From Methanomassiliicoccaceae archaeon (GTDB taxonomy: Archaea > Thermoplasmatota > Thermoplasmata > Methanomassiliicoccales > Methanomethylophilaceae): a stretch of DNA of 64,000 bases. Shown here piece by piece: positions 1 through 8,129 of the stretch. How positions within the stretch are numbered: position 1 is the first letter of the stretch; every line of letters begins with the position of its first letter. A model generated the notes under the pieces. The model worked only from the letters and a program-made list of their open reading frames with translations, ran no database searches and was not told the DNA's origin. The position numbers and the translations under genes are program-made. The stretch is from the NCBI GenBank assembly GCA_016284295.1, contig JAEEOP010000032.1, positions 1-64,000 of the forward strand. Reading direction: 5' to 3'.

Positions 1-87
1 AGGGATGTCAACGCGGCGATCAACATCCTCCTCAAGGGGTTGACTGGCAACCCCGTTCCCGCAAGGGACGAATCGCCTACCGCATGA
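1..87 (+). CDS. tnpB: C-terminal end of an IS200/IS605-type TnpB (partial)
   Basis: Frame 1 is open from the window edge and reads RDVNAAINILLKGL, the conserved tail of TnpB/OrfB proteins that follows the last catalytic Asp of the RuvC fold, then a short Pro-rich end and TGA. TnpB is an RNA-guided nuclease encoded by IS200/IS605 transposons. Only 28 residues are visible, so intactness cannot be judged. The reRNA (omega RNA) normally overlaps this 3' end and the right end of the element, so it could run into positions 1-170. The SRP RNA gene lies head-on just downstream. Confidence 0.7.
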   Translation, partial: RDVNAAINILLKGLTGNPVPARDESPTA

Positions 88-170
88 GCGGACAGGCACG
101 TACCTGGGCGGTCTATTCTGTCATCCAGACAGGATCGAACCGTCCAAGTCAAGTTAACTGCATTCACAAA

Positions 171-484
171 AGTGTCTGGCCACAGCGGTTGTTCTCGTCT
201 CCGCATCCAAGTTGACCACTTCGCGCCTCCACCCTGCTACCCCGTAAACGTCGGTGGTTCGAAGTGAGGCTGCTCCCGTCAGGACCTGACCCGGTTTCCC
301 CGATTAATACAGGATGAACGACCCTCCGACCGTCCTCTCTGTAAACTCCGACTCTACAGGACAAGATTTCATAGTTGCTAGATGGGCTTGTATGCATCAA
401 CGGGACCGCCCGCTGCTGTCACCCCCGCGTATTGACGATTTCGGGTGTAGGGCACGCCAAGCGCCCCGGTCAAGCCAAACAAGG
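171..484 (-). ncRNA. ffs: Signal recognition particle RNA (archaeal 7S RNA)
   Basis: The minus strand carries the helix 8 signature GGGTCAGGTCC-TGAC-GGGAGCAGCC (around positions 268-293). It also has an archaeal Alu domain (TTGGCGTGCCCTACACCCG, near 440-465). The termini pair as helix 1: TGTTTGGCT at the 5' end (about 474-482) is complementary, with G-U pairs, to GGCCAGACA at the 3' end (about 173-181). The length of about 314 nt fits archaeal SRP RNA. It binds SRP19 and SRP54 and targets nascent membrane proteins. The helix 8 apical loop is TGAC rather than the usual GNAR loop. The ends are placed by pairing and are accurate to a few bases. Confidence 0.9.
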
Positions 485-499
485 GTAATTCTAACTCGT

Positions 500-512
500 C
501 ATAAAAATAACT
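500..512 (-). promoter_or_regulatory. TATA box of the SRP RNA gene
   Basis: The minus strand reads TTATTTTTAT at 501-510. It is centred about 22-25 bases upstream of the 5' end of the SRP RNA inferred from helix 1 pairing, which is the expected archaeal TATA-to-start spacing. Confidence 0.6.
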
Positions 513-618
513 TATCACGTCATCTTTGGCGGATTTGGAAGACAGTGCAACCGTTGACCGAAGATTGTTCACGAAATGGAAGAATATGCTGGCCAACCGC
601 CATTTTAGGTCGCCAATT

Positions 619-668
619 GTTAAATATGATATCCGTGATTGTGTGACTACCGTGCTATGTGTTAGCAC
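619..668 (+). promoter_or_regulatory. Promoter and hairpin ahead of the symporter operon
   Basis: A TATA-like TTAAATATGAT lies at 620-630. About 22 bases further on is a perfect 6-bp inverted repeat, GTGCTA (652-657) and TAGCAC (663-668), with a 5-nt loop. The repeat falls at or just after the expected transcription start and 20 bases before the first small gene. It could be an operator or a 5' UTR hairpin; the sequence does not decide between them. Confidence 0.45.
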
Positions 669-687
669 GCCACATTGGTGATTGGAA

Positions 688-822
688 ATGAGCATACTAG
701 GTCTGACGGACCCATGGGTGATAGGTGCATACGTGGGCTGCATACTTACAGTGGTATTCTGCGTAGCGTACAGCATTCTGAAAGGAAAGGACTCCGACGA
801 AGGAGATGAAGCCAATGACTGA
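688..822 (+). CDS. Symporter small accessory protein (44 aa)
   Basis: This short gene starts ATG-AGC-ATA and encodes 44 residues: an N-terminal LGLTDPWVIGAY segment, one hydrophobic helix (residues about 12-30) and a charged tail. Small single-helix proteins with an N-terminal G-x-x-DPW motif are known next to sodium:solute symporters, and the position here matches: it overlaps the symporter start by 8 bases. The likely role is an accessory membrane subunit of the transporter. A weak Shine-Dalgarno sequence (GGTGA, about 678-682) precedes it. Similarity to the family is judged by eye from the motif and the context. Confidence 0.75.
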   Translation: MSILGLTDPWVIGAYVGCILTVVFCVAYSILKGKDSDEGDEAND

Positions 823-2467
823 CGGTGTCGATCTGACCCTCTTCGGAGTGATGACCGCCGTCTTCATCGTCGTCACCCTTCTGCTCGGATGGTACGGTTA
901 TAAGAACACGTCCGACAACCAGGAGTTCCTGCTGGGCCGCAACAAGACCGGCCCGCTCATCATCGCCCTGTCATACGGTGCAACGTTCCTAAGCGCTTCC
1001 GCAGTCATCGGTTTCGGCGGTCAGACGGCCGTCCACGGTATGTCCCTGATGTGGCTGTGCTTCCTGAACCTCTTCGCCGGTCTCGCCGTCGCTTTCCTGA
1101 TCTTCGGAAAGAGGACGAGGAGGCTCGGTTCCAAACTCGGTGCCGCGACCTTCGCGGATCTTCTCGGTAAGGCCTACAACTCCACTTCGATAAGGACGTT
1201 CACGGTCATCCTGATCCTTGTGATGATGCCCATCTACACCGCAGCGGTGCTCAAGGGAGGCGTCAACTCCCTGGCCGTCATCACCGGTCTCACCGACTAT
1301 TACAACTACATCCTCATCGGACTCTCCCTCGTCGTCGCAGTCTATGTCGTGTACGGAGGAATCATCGCCGTCATGTACAACGATGCGCTCCAGGCGGGGA
1401 TCATGTTCATCGGTATGCTTGTCATCCTCCTTGTCACCTGGTCGTACACCGGAGGCATCACCGCCGGTAACGAGGCCATGGTCGACCTCTGGTCGCAGCG
1501 CATGGGCGACATAGGCGGTCTAGGGGTGGCACCGGGATTCGAAGGGTGGACCAATTCCCCCTCATTCGGTACCACCGAATGGATGACCGTCGTGACCACG
1601 TTCATAATGGGAGTCGGTATCGGTGCCCTCACGCAACCCCAGCTCGTGGTCAGGTACATGTCCGCCAAGAACGACAAGGACCTCAACAAGTCCCTCATGA
1701 TCGGGTCGATCTTCATCCTCCTGGTCGTCGGAGCGGCATACACCGTCGGACCCCTCACCAACGTGTACTTCTTCGATCAGCACGGGATGCTGTCCTTCGA
1801 GTACCTCTCGTCGATGGGCCTCGGTACGGACTTCATCATCCCCCAGTACATCCTCGAGGTGTTCAGCGGAATAACCTTCGGAGACGTGTTCGTCTGCCTG
1901 TTCCTGCTCTCCCTCATATGCGCATCCATCTCCACCATCAGCGCCCTGATGCACACCATCGGTGTCGCGGGCGGATACGACCTGTACTCCGTGTTCAAGT
2001 CCAAGAAGACCGGCGTCTCCAAGGACTACCAGTCCATCAAGCTCAACAGGCTGTTCATCGTGATCTTCATGATCCTGGTCGTCGTGTATTGCTACGTGAT
2101 GCCCAAGGACATCATCGCCAAGGCGACATCGGTCTTCATGGGCGTTACGGCAGCTGCGCTGCTCCCGGCATACTTCCACTGCCTCTATTCGAAGAATCCG
2201 AATAAGACGGCGGCCATCGCCAGCATAGGTGTCGGTACTGCGTCCTACATGCTCTGGGCGCTGTTCATGAACGCCGGTACGAGCGTGTTCTTACCGATAT
2301 GCAAACTGCTCACCGGAAGCTCGGTGTTGATGCCAGGCTCAGTGCTCGCTTACACAGACCCGCTGATCATCTCGTTGCCGCTGTCCATATTAACGATGGT
2401 CATCATCTTATTGGTACAGAAAAAAGAACCAAATATGAGGAACGAAGAATTAGGTTGCAAGGAGTAA
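815..2467 (+). CDS. Sodium:solute symporter (SSS family)
   Basis: A 550-residue polytopic protein of the SSS/SLC5 fold. The first helix is followed by NQEFLLGRNKTGP, a typical SSS loop, then the conserved SYGATFLSASAVIGFGGQ segment of TM1-2, and about 13 hydrophobic helices in total. It should import a solute with Na+; the substrate (organic acid, amino acid or vitamin) cannot be told from sequence. An ATG at 806 is possible, but the ATG at 815 sits 9 bases after AAGGAG (800-805), so 815 is chosen. It is coupled to the upstream small accessory gene by overlap and followed 6 bases later by a winged-helix gene, so the three form one operon. Confidence 0.88.
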   Translation: MTDGVDLTLFGVMTAVFIVVTLLLGWYGYKNTSDNQEFLLGRNKTGPLIIALSYGATFLSASAVIGFGGQTAVHGMSLMWLCFLNLFAGLAVAFLIFGKRTRRLGSKLGAATFADLLGKAYNSTSIRTFTVILILVMMPIYTAAVLKGGVNSLAVITGLTDYYNYILIGLSLVVAVYVVYGGIIAVMYNDALQAGIMFIGMLVILLVTWSYTGGITAGNEAMVDLWSQRMGDIGGLGVAPGFEGWTNSPSFGTTEWMTVVTTFIMGVGIGALTQPQLVVRYMSAKNDKDLNKSLMIGSIFILLVVGAAYTVGPLTNVYFFDQHGMLSFEYLSSMGLGTDFIIPQYILEVFSGITFGDVFVCLFLLSLICASISTISALMHTIGVAGGYDLYSVFKSKKTGVSKDYQSIKLNRLFIVIFMILVVVYCYVMPKDIIAKATSVFMGVTAAALLPAYFHCLYSKNPNKTAAIASIGVGTASYMLWALFMNAGTSVFLPICKLLTGSSVLMPGSVLAYTDPLIISLPLSILTMVIILLVQKKEPNMRNEELGCKE

Positions 2468-2473
2468 GTGTCG

Positions 2474-2758
2474 ATGGGAGATGAGACCGAAGTTGGGGCG
2501 CCCTCGTTCGAGGAGAAACATCTGATAGCCATCATGATGTATCTCGCAGTGAACGGTGCTTGCAGGAAGATCGACATCTATAGAAATGTCTCTTCCAACC
2601 CACGTATCCCCGAGAAGTTGGACCGTCTTGAGGCAATGGGCCTGATAAACCAGGCCCCCGACAAGAATCTCAGATCCATCCTAATCAATCTGACCCCCAA
2701 AGGACAGACCGTAGCGCAGAAGATCATCGATCTGGATGCGGCCATTAAAGGAATCTGA
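2474..2758 (+). CDS. Winged helix-turn-helix regulator (94 aa)
   Basis: A small protein with the layout of an archaeal MarR/ArsR-like winged helix: helix 1 (EKHLIAIMMYLAVNG), a recognition-helix region RKIDIYRNVSSNPRIPEKLDRLEAMGLI, and a wing (LRSILINLTPKGQTVA). The ATG at 2474 is preceded by AAGGAG at a 9-base spacing, the same arrangement as the symporter; a GTG at 2468 is too close. Being the third gene of the symporter operon, it may regulate that operon or respond to the imported solute. That role is inferred from position only. Confidence 0.75.
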   Translation: MGDETEVGAPSFEEKHLIAIMMYLAVNGACRKIDIYRNVSSNPRIPEKLDRLEAMGLINQAPDKNLRSILINLTPKGQTVAQKIIDLDAAIKGI

Positions 2759-2783
2759 GGGCCACCGGCAATAGTATCCAACA

Positions 2784-2817
2784 GGCCCGTACTAGTTGCG
2801 GGCCAAAAACCACTTTT
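2784..2817 (+). terminator. Terminator hairpin after the symporter operon
   Basis: GGCCCG (2784-2789) and CGGGCC (2799-2804) form a stem, followed by A- and T-rich sequence with a T5 run at 2813-2817. It lies 26 bases after the stop of the winged-helix gene. Confidence 0.6.
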
Positions 2818-2830
2818 TAGTTCTACTAAC

Positions 2831-2864
2831 GGCACGGAATGGGGTGCCTTCACCCATTCGTGCC
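2831..2864. other. Long GC-rich hairpin of unknown role
   Basis: The segment folds as GGCACG-(G)-AATGGG-(G)-TG, loop CCTT, then CA-CCCATT-CGTGCC: about 14 base pairs with two single-base bulges. It lies between the terminator and a TATA-like TTATAA (2884-2889), so it is not needed to explain either. It may be a second terminator element or a small structured RNA. Confidence 0.35.
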
Positions 2865-2932
2865 TGACGGTCATTCAGAGAGGTTATAAGCCGATTCGGG
2901 ATAGGGGTGTCCATTGAAGGGAGGGTACCGAG

Positions 2933-3427
2933 ACGAGGCGCGTTTGCAAGGAATGCGGATACGAGATCCCCGCGGACAGCGATTTCTGCTATCAGTGCGG
3001 TTCATGGGCCAAGGATTCGTTCATTTTGAACGATGAAGGGACGTATATCATCTCGGACACCTGCGCCAACTGCGGCAAGGAGATGCCCGAGGGAGCGGAA
3101 TACTGCCCCCATTGCGGTGCCCATGCCTCGCAGTCCAATGTCAGGATCAGCTCCCCCACCGTTGGAAGGTTCACCAGCAGGCACATAATAGCGCTGCTCT
3201 TGGCTGTCATACCCGGATTCTTCAACATCTTCGGGCTCGGCCAGCTGGTCCTCAAGAGATGGTCCAAGGCCTTCGTCTATATCTCTATCACAATACTGCT
3301 CTACTACCTCGCACCCAGTTTCCTGACGACAACCGGGTCGCAGATCCTGCTGACGATCTTCCAGGTGCTCGTATTCATGTACTCGCTGTTCGACCTGTTC
3401 GGAGCGATCTCCAGAGGGGAGGCCTGA
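2933..3427 (+). CDS. Double zinc-ribbon membrane protein with a non-ATG start
   Basis: The open frame encodes two CxxC...CxxC ribbons, VCKECGYEIP...CYQCG and CANCGKEMP...CPHCG, then a membrane part beginning with IPGFFNIFGLGQ and containing about three helices. The frame has no ATG, GTG or TTG before the first ribbon; a TTG at 3026 would discard it. An ACG at 2933 follows a GGAGGG Shine-Dalgarno (about 2920-2925) at suitable spacing and gives a protein starting RRVCKECG. Either ACG is the start, or an original ATG was mutated, or there is a sequence error. A TATA box lies at 2884-2889. The protein resembles the one at 46829-47248. Function is unknown. Confidence 0.65.
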   Translation, partial: TRRVCKECGYEIPADSDFCYQCGSWAKDSFILNDEGTYIISDTCANCGKEMPEGAEYCPHCGAHASQSNVRISSPTVGRFTSRHIIALLLAVIPGFFNIFGLGQLVLKRWSKAFVYISITILLYYLAPSFLTTTGSQILLTIFQVLVFMYSLFDLFGAISRGEA

Positions 3428-3429
3428 GC

Positions 3430-4902
3430 ATGGACTGGACCGAGAAGTACCGCCCAATGACGCTGGACGATGTCATCGGGAACCCCGGGGCGGTCAATTC
3501 CCTCAGGATGTGGGCAAAGTCATGGGATTCAGGCATACCCGAGAAGAGGGCGGTCGTCCTCATAGGCACGCCGGGTGTGGGGAAGACCACATCCGCCGAG
3601 GCACTGGCCAGGGACATGGGCTGGTCCATCATAGAGATGAACGCATCTGACCAGCGTACGGGCGATGCGATAGAGGACATCGCCGTAAGGGGGTCCAGAT
3701 TCAACACGTTCTCCGATGAGGGGGATTACCTCGATACCGGCAAGGGTCAGAGGAAGCTCATAGTCCTGGACGAGGCGGACAACTTCTTCGGCAATGCCGA
3801 CAGGGGCGCCATACCCGTTATTTCCCGCCTTATCAAGGAGACGCTTCAGCCCGTCATACTGATAGTCAACGATTACTACGAGCTGTCGCGCAAATGCAGC
3901 GCGGCCAAGACGGATACGATACAGATCACATTCCAGAAGCCGAAGGCGGTCTCGATGGTGAAGGCTCTCAACAAGATCGCCGTCAACGAGGGCGTCGAGG
4001 TCGAGCCTAAGGCCATGGAGATCATCGCCGAGAAGGCCAACGGGGACATGCGCGCGGCGGTAAGGAATCTCGAGGCATTGTCTCTGGGGCAGACGAAGGT
4101 CACGGTCGAGATGGCCGAAGGCATATCGGCACGCGACAAGCGCAGCGATATGTACTCCCTGATGTCGGCAATATTCAGGTCCGACGACCCGATGAAGGCG
4201 AGGAGGATGCTCATGGACGTGGACACCGATCCCCCGGAGCTCTCCCTGTGGGTCGACGAGAACATCCCCTACGAGTTCGTGGACAAGGGCGACCTGGTCC
4301 GTGGATACGAGAAGCTCTCCCGTGCGGACATATTCCTGGGAAGGGTGTCCAACCGCCAGTACTACGGATTCTGGTCCTACGCGGGGGACATGCTCACCGC
4401 CGGCGTCGCCACGGCCCGCATGACCAACAGATACTCTCATGACAGGCTTCATTTCCCCTCCTATCTGAGCAAGATGTCCAGGAGCAAGTCCGTCAGGGCG
4501 CTACGCAAGACCGTCTGCCTGAAGTTAGCAATATACCTTCACACTTCCACCAGGCGCGTGGACCTAGACATACTGCCTTATGTCAAGCAGCTGGCGGTCA
4601 ACGACCCTGAAGTGCGCCTGACTCTGACGAAGGAGCTTCTTTTGGAACCTGAGGAGCTGGGATTCATCCTGGACAAGAAGCCGGATTCCAAGGATGTGAA
4701 GGCAGTCTTCGCCAAGCTGGAGGAGCCCGCTGACGCGGAGCCCAAGCCGGCCAAGAAGAAAACAGAATCCAAGAAGGCCAAGAAGGATCCGGAGCAGCCC
4801 GCCCCAGTGGCGGAGCCGCCTAAGATGGAGGAACTTCCCAAGAAGGAGGAGCCGGTGCAGGAGAAGAGAAAGAACAACCAGGCCAGCCTCTTCGATTTCT
4901 GA
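3430..4902 (+). CDS. rfcL: Replication factor C large subunit
   Basis: A 490-residue AAA+ clamp-loader subunit. It begins WTEKYRPMTLDDVIGN, the classic RFC box, and has Walker A GTPGVGKTTSAEALA (about residues 43-57), Walker B LIVLDEADN and sensor-type segments. As in archaeal RfcL, the C-terminus is a Lys/Glu/Pro-rich linker ending in a PCNA-interacting motif, QASLFDF, at the very end. It loads PCNA on DNA together with small RFC subunits, which are not in this window. The ATG lies two bases after the stop of the zinc-ribbon gene, and Taw1 follows 8 bases downstream, so the three are probably co-transcribed. Confidence 0.95.
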   Translation: MDWTEKYRPMTLDDVIGNPGAVNSLRMWAKSWDSGIPEKRAVVLIGTPGVGKTTSAEALARDMGWSIIEMNASDQRTGDAIEDIAVRGSRFNTFSDEGDYLDTGKGQRKLIVLDEADNFFGNADRGAIPVISRLIKETLQPVILIVNDYYELSRKCSAAKTDTIQITFQKPKAVSMVKALNKIAVNEGVEVEPKAMEIIAEKANGDMRAAVRNLEALSLGQTKVTVEMAEGISARDKRSDMYSLMSAIFRSDDPMKARRMLMDVDTDPPELSLWVDENIPYEFVDKGDLVRGYEKLSRADIFLGRVSNRQYYGFWSYAGDMLTAGVATARMTNRYSHDRLHFPSYLSKMSRSKSVRALRKTVCLKLAIYLHTSTRRVDLDILPYVKQLAVNDPEVRLTLTKELLLEPEELGFILDKKPDSKDVKAVFAKLEEPADAEPKPAKKKTESKKAKKDPEQPAPVAEPPKMEELPKKEEPVQEKRKNNQASLFDF

Positions 4903-4910
4903 GGGATACC

Positions 4911-5852
4911 ATGGATGAGGATTACAGGAACCTTCTGATCAAGCAGCAGTACAGAATCTACAAGGACCATGCTGCCGTCAAGCTCTGCCACTGGATGAAG
5001 GAGAGCATGCTGCACGAGCGCCACTGCTACAAGCAGGACTTCTACGGCATAGAGAGCCACCGCTGTCTCCAGATGACCCCGGCCATCAACGAATGCAGCC
5101 ATCTGTGCTCGTTCTGCTGGAGGGTCCAGGGAAGCGATTTCGAGGTCACGGACTGGGCGGAGCCCAAGGAGATGCTGGATGCCCTCATCAATGAGCAGCG
5201 CAAGCTCATTCAGGGATTCAAAGGAGATCCGAGATGCGACCCCAAGAGGTTCCAGGAGGCCATGAACCCGAACCAGGTGGCCATATCGTTGGCGGGCGAG
5301 CCGATCACCTATCCTTACCTGTCGGACTTCCTCAAGGAATGCCACAGCAGGGGGATGACGACATTCCTAGTCACCAACGGGACCTACCCGGAACGTCTTG
5401 AGGCCTTGGACGAACTTCCCTGCAAGACATACGTCACGGTGGCGGCGCCGAACGAGGAGATCTACAAGAAGGTCTGCCGCCCCAAGATCAAGGACGGATG
5501 GCAGAAGCTCATGAGGACGCTGGAACTGATGCCCTCGTTGGACACCGGCACGGTCATACGCCACACCCTCGTCAAAGGCCACAATCTCGGATGGATCGAC
5601 GAGTACGCTGCACTGGACAACATCGCCGAGCCGGAGCTCATAGAGCCGAAGGGATACGTGTTCGTAGGCGGGTCCAGGATGCGTCTGTCCATGGACTGCA
5701 TGCCATCATTCTCAGAAATAACGGATTTCGCCAACAGGTTGGGGCCCAAGGTGGGGATGGAGATCATCCGTCAGAGGGAGGACAGCCGTGTCGTTCTTCT
5801 CGGCCACCCGGGCCAGGATATCCTGGTGCGCCGTTCGGGCGCATCAGAATGA
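4911..5852 (+). CDS. taw1: tRNA 4-demethylwyosine synthase (radical SAM)
   Basis: A 313-residue radical SAM enzyme with the archaeal TYW1/Taw1 signature: an N-terminal CYKQDFYGIESHRCLQMTP region and the radical SAM cluster motif NECSHLCSFCWR, in which three Cys bind the 4Fe-4S cluster, followed by LAGEPITYPYL. It condenses pyruvate with N1-methylguanosine-37 of tRNA-Phe to make 4-demethylwyosine. The extra Cys upstream of the SAM motif are consistent with the second cluster seen in archaeal Taw1. The FMN domain of eukaryotic TYW1 is absent, as expected in archaea. It converges on the DUF1294 gene, and the two ends overlap by 9 bases. Confidence 0.93.
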   Translation: MDEDYRNLLIKQQYRIYKDHAAVKLCHWMKESMLHERHCYKQDFYGIESHRCLQMTPAINECSHLCSFCWRVQGSDFEVTDWAEPKEMLDALINEQRKLIQGFKGDPRCDPKRFQEAMNPNQVAISLAGEPITYPYLSDFLKECHSRGMTTFLVTNGTYPERLEALDELPCKTYVTVAAPNEEIYKKVCRPKIKDGWQKLMRTLELMPSLDTGTVIRHTLVKGHNLGWIDEYAALDNIAEPELIEPKGYVFVGGSRMRLSMDCMPSFSEITDFANRLGPKVGMEIIRQREDSRVVLLGHPGQDILVRRSGASE

Positions 5853-6134
5853 TATGTATCCTTTGTAGACCAGGTATGCTATCACGATGATGTGCAGCAC
5901 GAGGAAGATGTAAACGAGTTTGAACTTGAGCTTCTGAGTCTTGTGCCTGACGGCCAGCATACCGGCTGTAGCCCCGAAGGGACCGAACAGGGCGAGGAGG
6001 ATGAGCGTCGACTCCCTGGTCCTCCACATACCTTCCTGGGCCTTGTGCTTGTCCCACACGAAGGCGAGGAAGGCTATCACGTTCAGAATCAAATATACAA
6101 TCAGGATCGGGATCAGATATTCCATCGTTATCAT
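5844..6134 (-). CDS. DUF1294 small membrane protein
   Basis: A 96-residue protein with three predicted helices: an N-terminal IPILIVYLILNVIAFLAF, the family segment FVWDKHKAQEGMWRTRESTLILLALFGP where the DK-A and RTRE positions are typical of DUF1294, and a C-terminal helix followed by KGYISF. No biochemical role is known for the family. Its ATG overlaps the stop of the flavodoxin gene (ATGA), so the two are translated from one message. A second ATG at 6125 is possible. Confidence 0.8.
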   Translation of the reverse strand: MITMEYLIPILIVYLILNVIAFLAFVWDKHKAQEGMWRTRESTLILLALFGPFGATAGMLAVRHKTQKLKFKLVYIFLVLHIIVIAYLVYKGYISF

Positions 6135-6538
6135 CTCAGTTTCTCGATGAACGCATCGACCTCGGAGGAGAATCCCGACTCGTTGGTGGCCTCTCCCCTC
6201 TTATGGATGAGGAAGGCCTCGCTGAACCCGAGCTGCTGGGCGACTGCCTTGGCCTGCTCGTCAGTCTTCTCATCTTCCTTCAGGCATACCACGTACAGGC
6301 ATGTCTTCTTCGAGGAGAGCACGCTCTTGTTCGTCTCGATGAACTCCTGGACCAGCTTGTCGGGTTTCCCGTTCATGTTGGAGGTTCCGAAGATGATCGT
6401 GTCGTATGCGTCGAGGTTGAGCCTCATCAGGTCCTTCAGGTTGAAGATATCGGTGTTAGCGTTCTTGGAAATGTACTTCGCAAGAGCAACGTTGCTCCTG
6501 GTCAGCAGATTAGTTGCGTAGATCAGTGCTTTTGCCAC
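6131..6538 (-). CDS. Flavodoxin-domain protein
   Basis: A 135-residue short flavodoxin. It begins AKALIYATNLLTRSNVALAKYI, where the first strand leads into an FMN-phosphate loop like that of the HemG/flavodoxin_5 type. It then has YDTIIFGTSNMNGKPDKL, the 50s loop. Such proteins carry electrons or act as FMN-dependent oxidoreductases. The partner is not visible. It is the first gene of a two-gene operon with the DUF1294 protein. Confidence 0.8.
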   Translation of the reverse strand: MAKALIYATNLLTRSNVALAKYISKNANTDIFNLKDLMRLNLDAYDTIIFGTSNMNGKPDKLVQEFIETNKSVLSSKKTCLYVVCLKEDEKTDEQAKAVAQQLGFSEAFLIHKRGEATNESGFSSEVDAFIEKLR

Positions 6539-6550
6539 CCCATCACATCC

Positions 6551-6567
6551 AGGCGCCTCAGGCGCCT
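6551..6567 (-). promoter_or_regulatory. Twin palindrome upstream of the flavodoxin gene
   Basis: The octamer AGGCGCCT, itself a perfect palindrome, occurs twice separated by one base. On the minus strand it lies just after a TATA-like stretch (AATATTATG, about 6570-6580) and 13 bases before the flavodoxin start, so it covers the expected transcription start. This is a plausible operator for a dimeric regulator; no regulator is identified. Confidence 0.4.
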
Positions 6568-6626
6568 ATCATCATAATATTGTAGGAGTAGAAATAGGCA
6601 CTTATCCGCTTCCAGGCCCGATGAGT

Positions 6627-7999
6627 TCAGGCGAACAACCCAATGAGGCCGGATATCAGGATGATCCCCAGCAGGACCGGCGCGATGTACATGATCATCG
6701 CCCTGAATATCCTCTTGGACCTGAACTGGCTGGACAGCTCTATCTCCTCTTCCAGATAGCTGGTCTTGATGACGTATCCGAAGAACAGGCACATCAGCAT
6801 AGCCGCTATCGGGACGATGAAGCAGTTCACGAGGTTGTCCAGGAATCCGACCCACCCCATTCCGCTGCTCACAGCGTTATCGAATCCCAGAGGTCCGCCG
6901 TTGAATCCCAGTGTGCACACGGTCCCGACGATCAGGACTATGACCGTCAGCACTGCCACAGACTTCTTGCGGTCCATCTTGGCCTTGTCATAGAGGACCG
7001 ACACGCCCACCTCGGCCATCGAGATGGCTGATGTTACGGCCGCGAAGGCGACCAGCAGGTAGAATATCGGTGCAAGTATCTCACCGCCGGGCATCATGGC
7101 GAACATCTGCGGAAGGGCGACGAACATCAGCCCCATGCCGCTGGAATCGGGGAATCCGAACACGAACGCCACCGGCACGATCATCAGTCCCGACAGGAGC
7201 GCAGCGGACGAATCCACGAGGCACACGTTGCCTGCGGATTTCTCAAGGTCAATATCTTTCCTGGTGTAGGAACCGTACGTTATCAGGACGCCCATGGCGA
7301 TAGATAAGGAGAAGAACACCTGGCTGGCCGCACCCATGAATGTGTCGGTGCTGATCTTGCTGATGTCAGGGCTCAGATAGTATGATATTCCGTCCATGAT
7401 CCCGTTGACCGTGGCCAGCTCGTAGACGATCAGTCCGACCATCATTATGAAGAGGGCAGGCATCAGGGCCTCGCTGGACTTCTCTATACCGTTCTTGACA
7501 CCGGAGACCACGCACAGCATGCAGATGGCCATGAAGATCAGGAACCAGATCATCGGCTGATCGAAACCGCCGGCCGTCAGACCGTGATATAGTCGCTCCA
7601 ATAGGATCCGCCGTCGGCCGAAAGGGTAGAGAGGTTGCCGGTAACGGATTCGAAGAGCCATTTGAGCACTCAGCCGCCGATGACGCAGTAGTAGCACATG
7701 ACGATTATCGGCGCGATGGCCATCGGATATCCGATGAACCTGTGCTTCCTGGATGTCTCGGTGAACGCGTTGATGCTGGATTTTCCGGTCCTTCTGCCGA
7801 AGGCGGTCTCCATCATCATCATGCATACACCGAAAGTGAGGGCCAGCACCAGATAGATGAGCACGAATATCCCGCCTCCGTAGTGGGAAACCTCATAAGG
7901 GAAGCGCCAGAGGTTTCCGAGTCCGATGGCGGAAGCGGATGCGGCTATCACGAGGCCGCGCCCGTGGCTGAATGAGGATCTGGTGTCGTTCTCAGACAT
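6627..7999 (-). pseudogene. Broken NSS-family sodium-dependent transporter
   Basis: The reading starts at 7999 with SSFSHGRGLVIAASASAIGLGNLWRFPY, the first helix of neurotransmitter:sodium symporters with the unwound GLGNLWRFP segment. It runs to CYYCVIGG, where TGA (7672-7670) replaces the Trp of the family motif GGW. The same frame then continues VLKWLFESVTG as far as a second TGA (7579-7577). From about 7600 to 6627 the transporter continues in another frame (DQPMIWFLIFMAICML to the end). So there is one nonsense and one frameshift change. The rest is well preserved, which implies recent inactivation or sequencing errors. An intact protein would have about 450 residues and import an amino acid or similar solute with Na+. 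Confidence 0.85.
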
Positions 8000-8129
8000 C
8001 GTAAGGTGTTAAGGACACATTATAGAAAAGAATTGCAACAATGGAAATGGCAGATCCCATCCGATCATCCATCCCAACCGATATTATCTCCTTAGACAAG
8101 GTTATCAACGGGGCGGTCATTCGAGGTTC

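Noticed and set aside
88-170. Omega RNA of the TnpB element reaching past the stop codon
   Set aside because: Expected for the family, but the rest of the element and its left end lie outside the window, so no boundary or guide can be supported.
3112-3429. N-terminal extension of RfcL upstream of 3430
   Set aside because: The upstream part of that frame is the out-of-frame shadow of the zinc-ribbon gene; DWTEKYRP at 3430 is the canonical RfcL start.
7670-7672. UGA decoded as Trp or selenocysteine in the NSS transporter
   Set aside because: TGA is the usual stop of nearly all other genes in the window, the position is normally Trp rather than a redox residue, and a separate frameshift follows, so inactivation is simpler.
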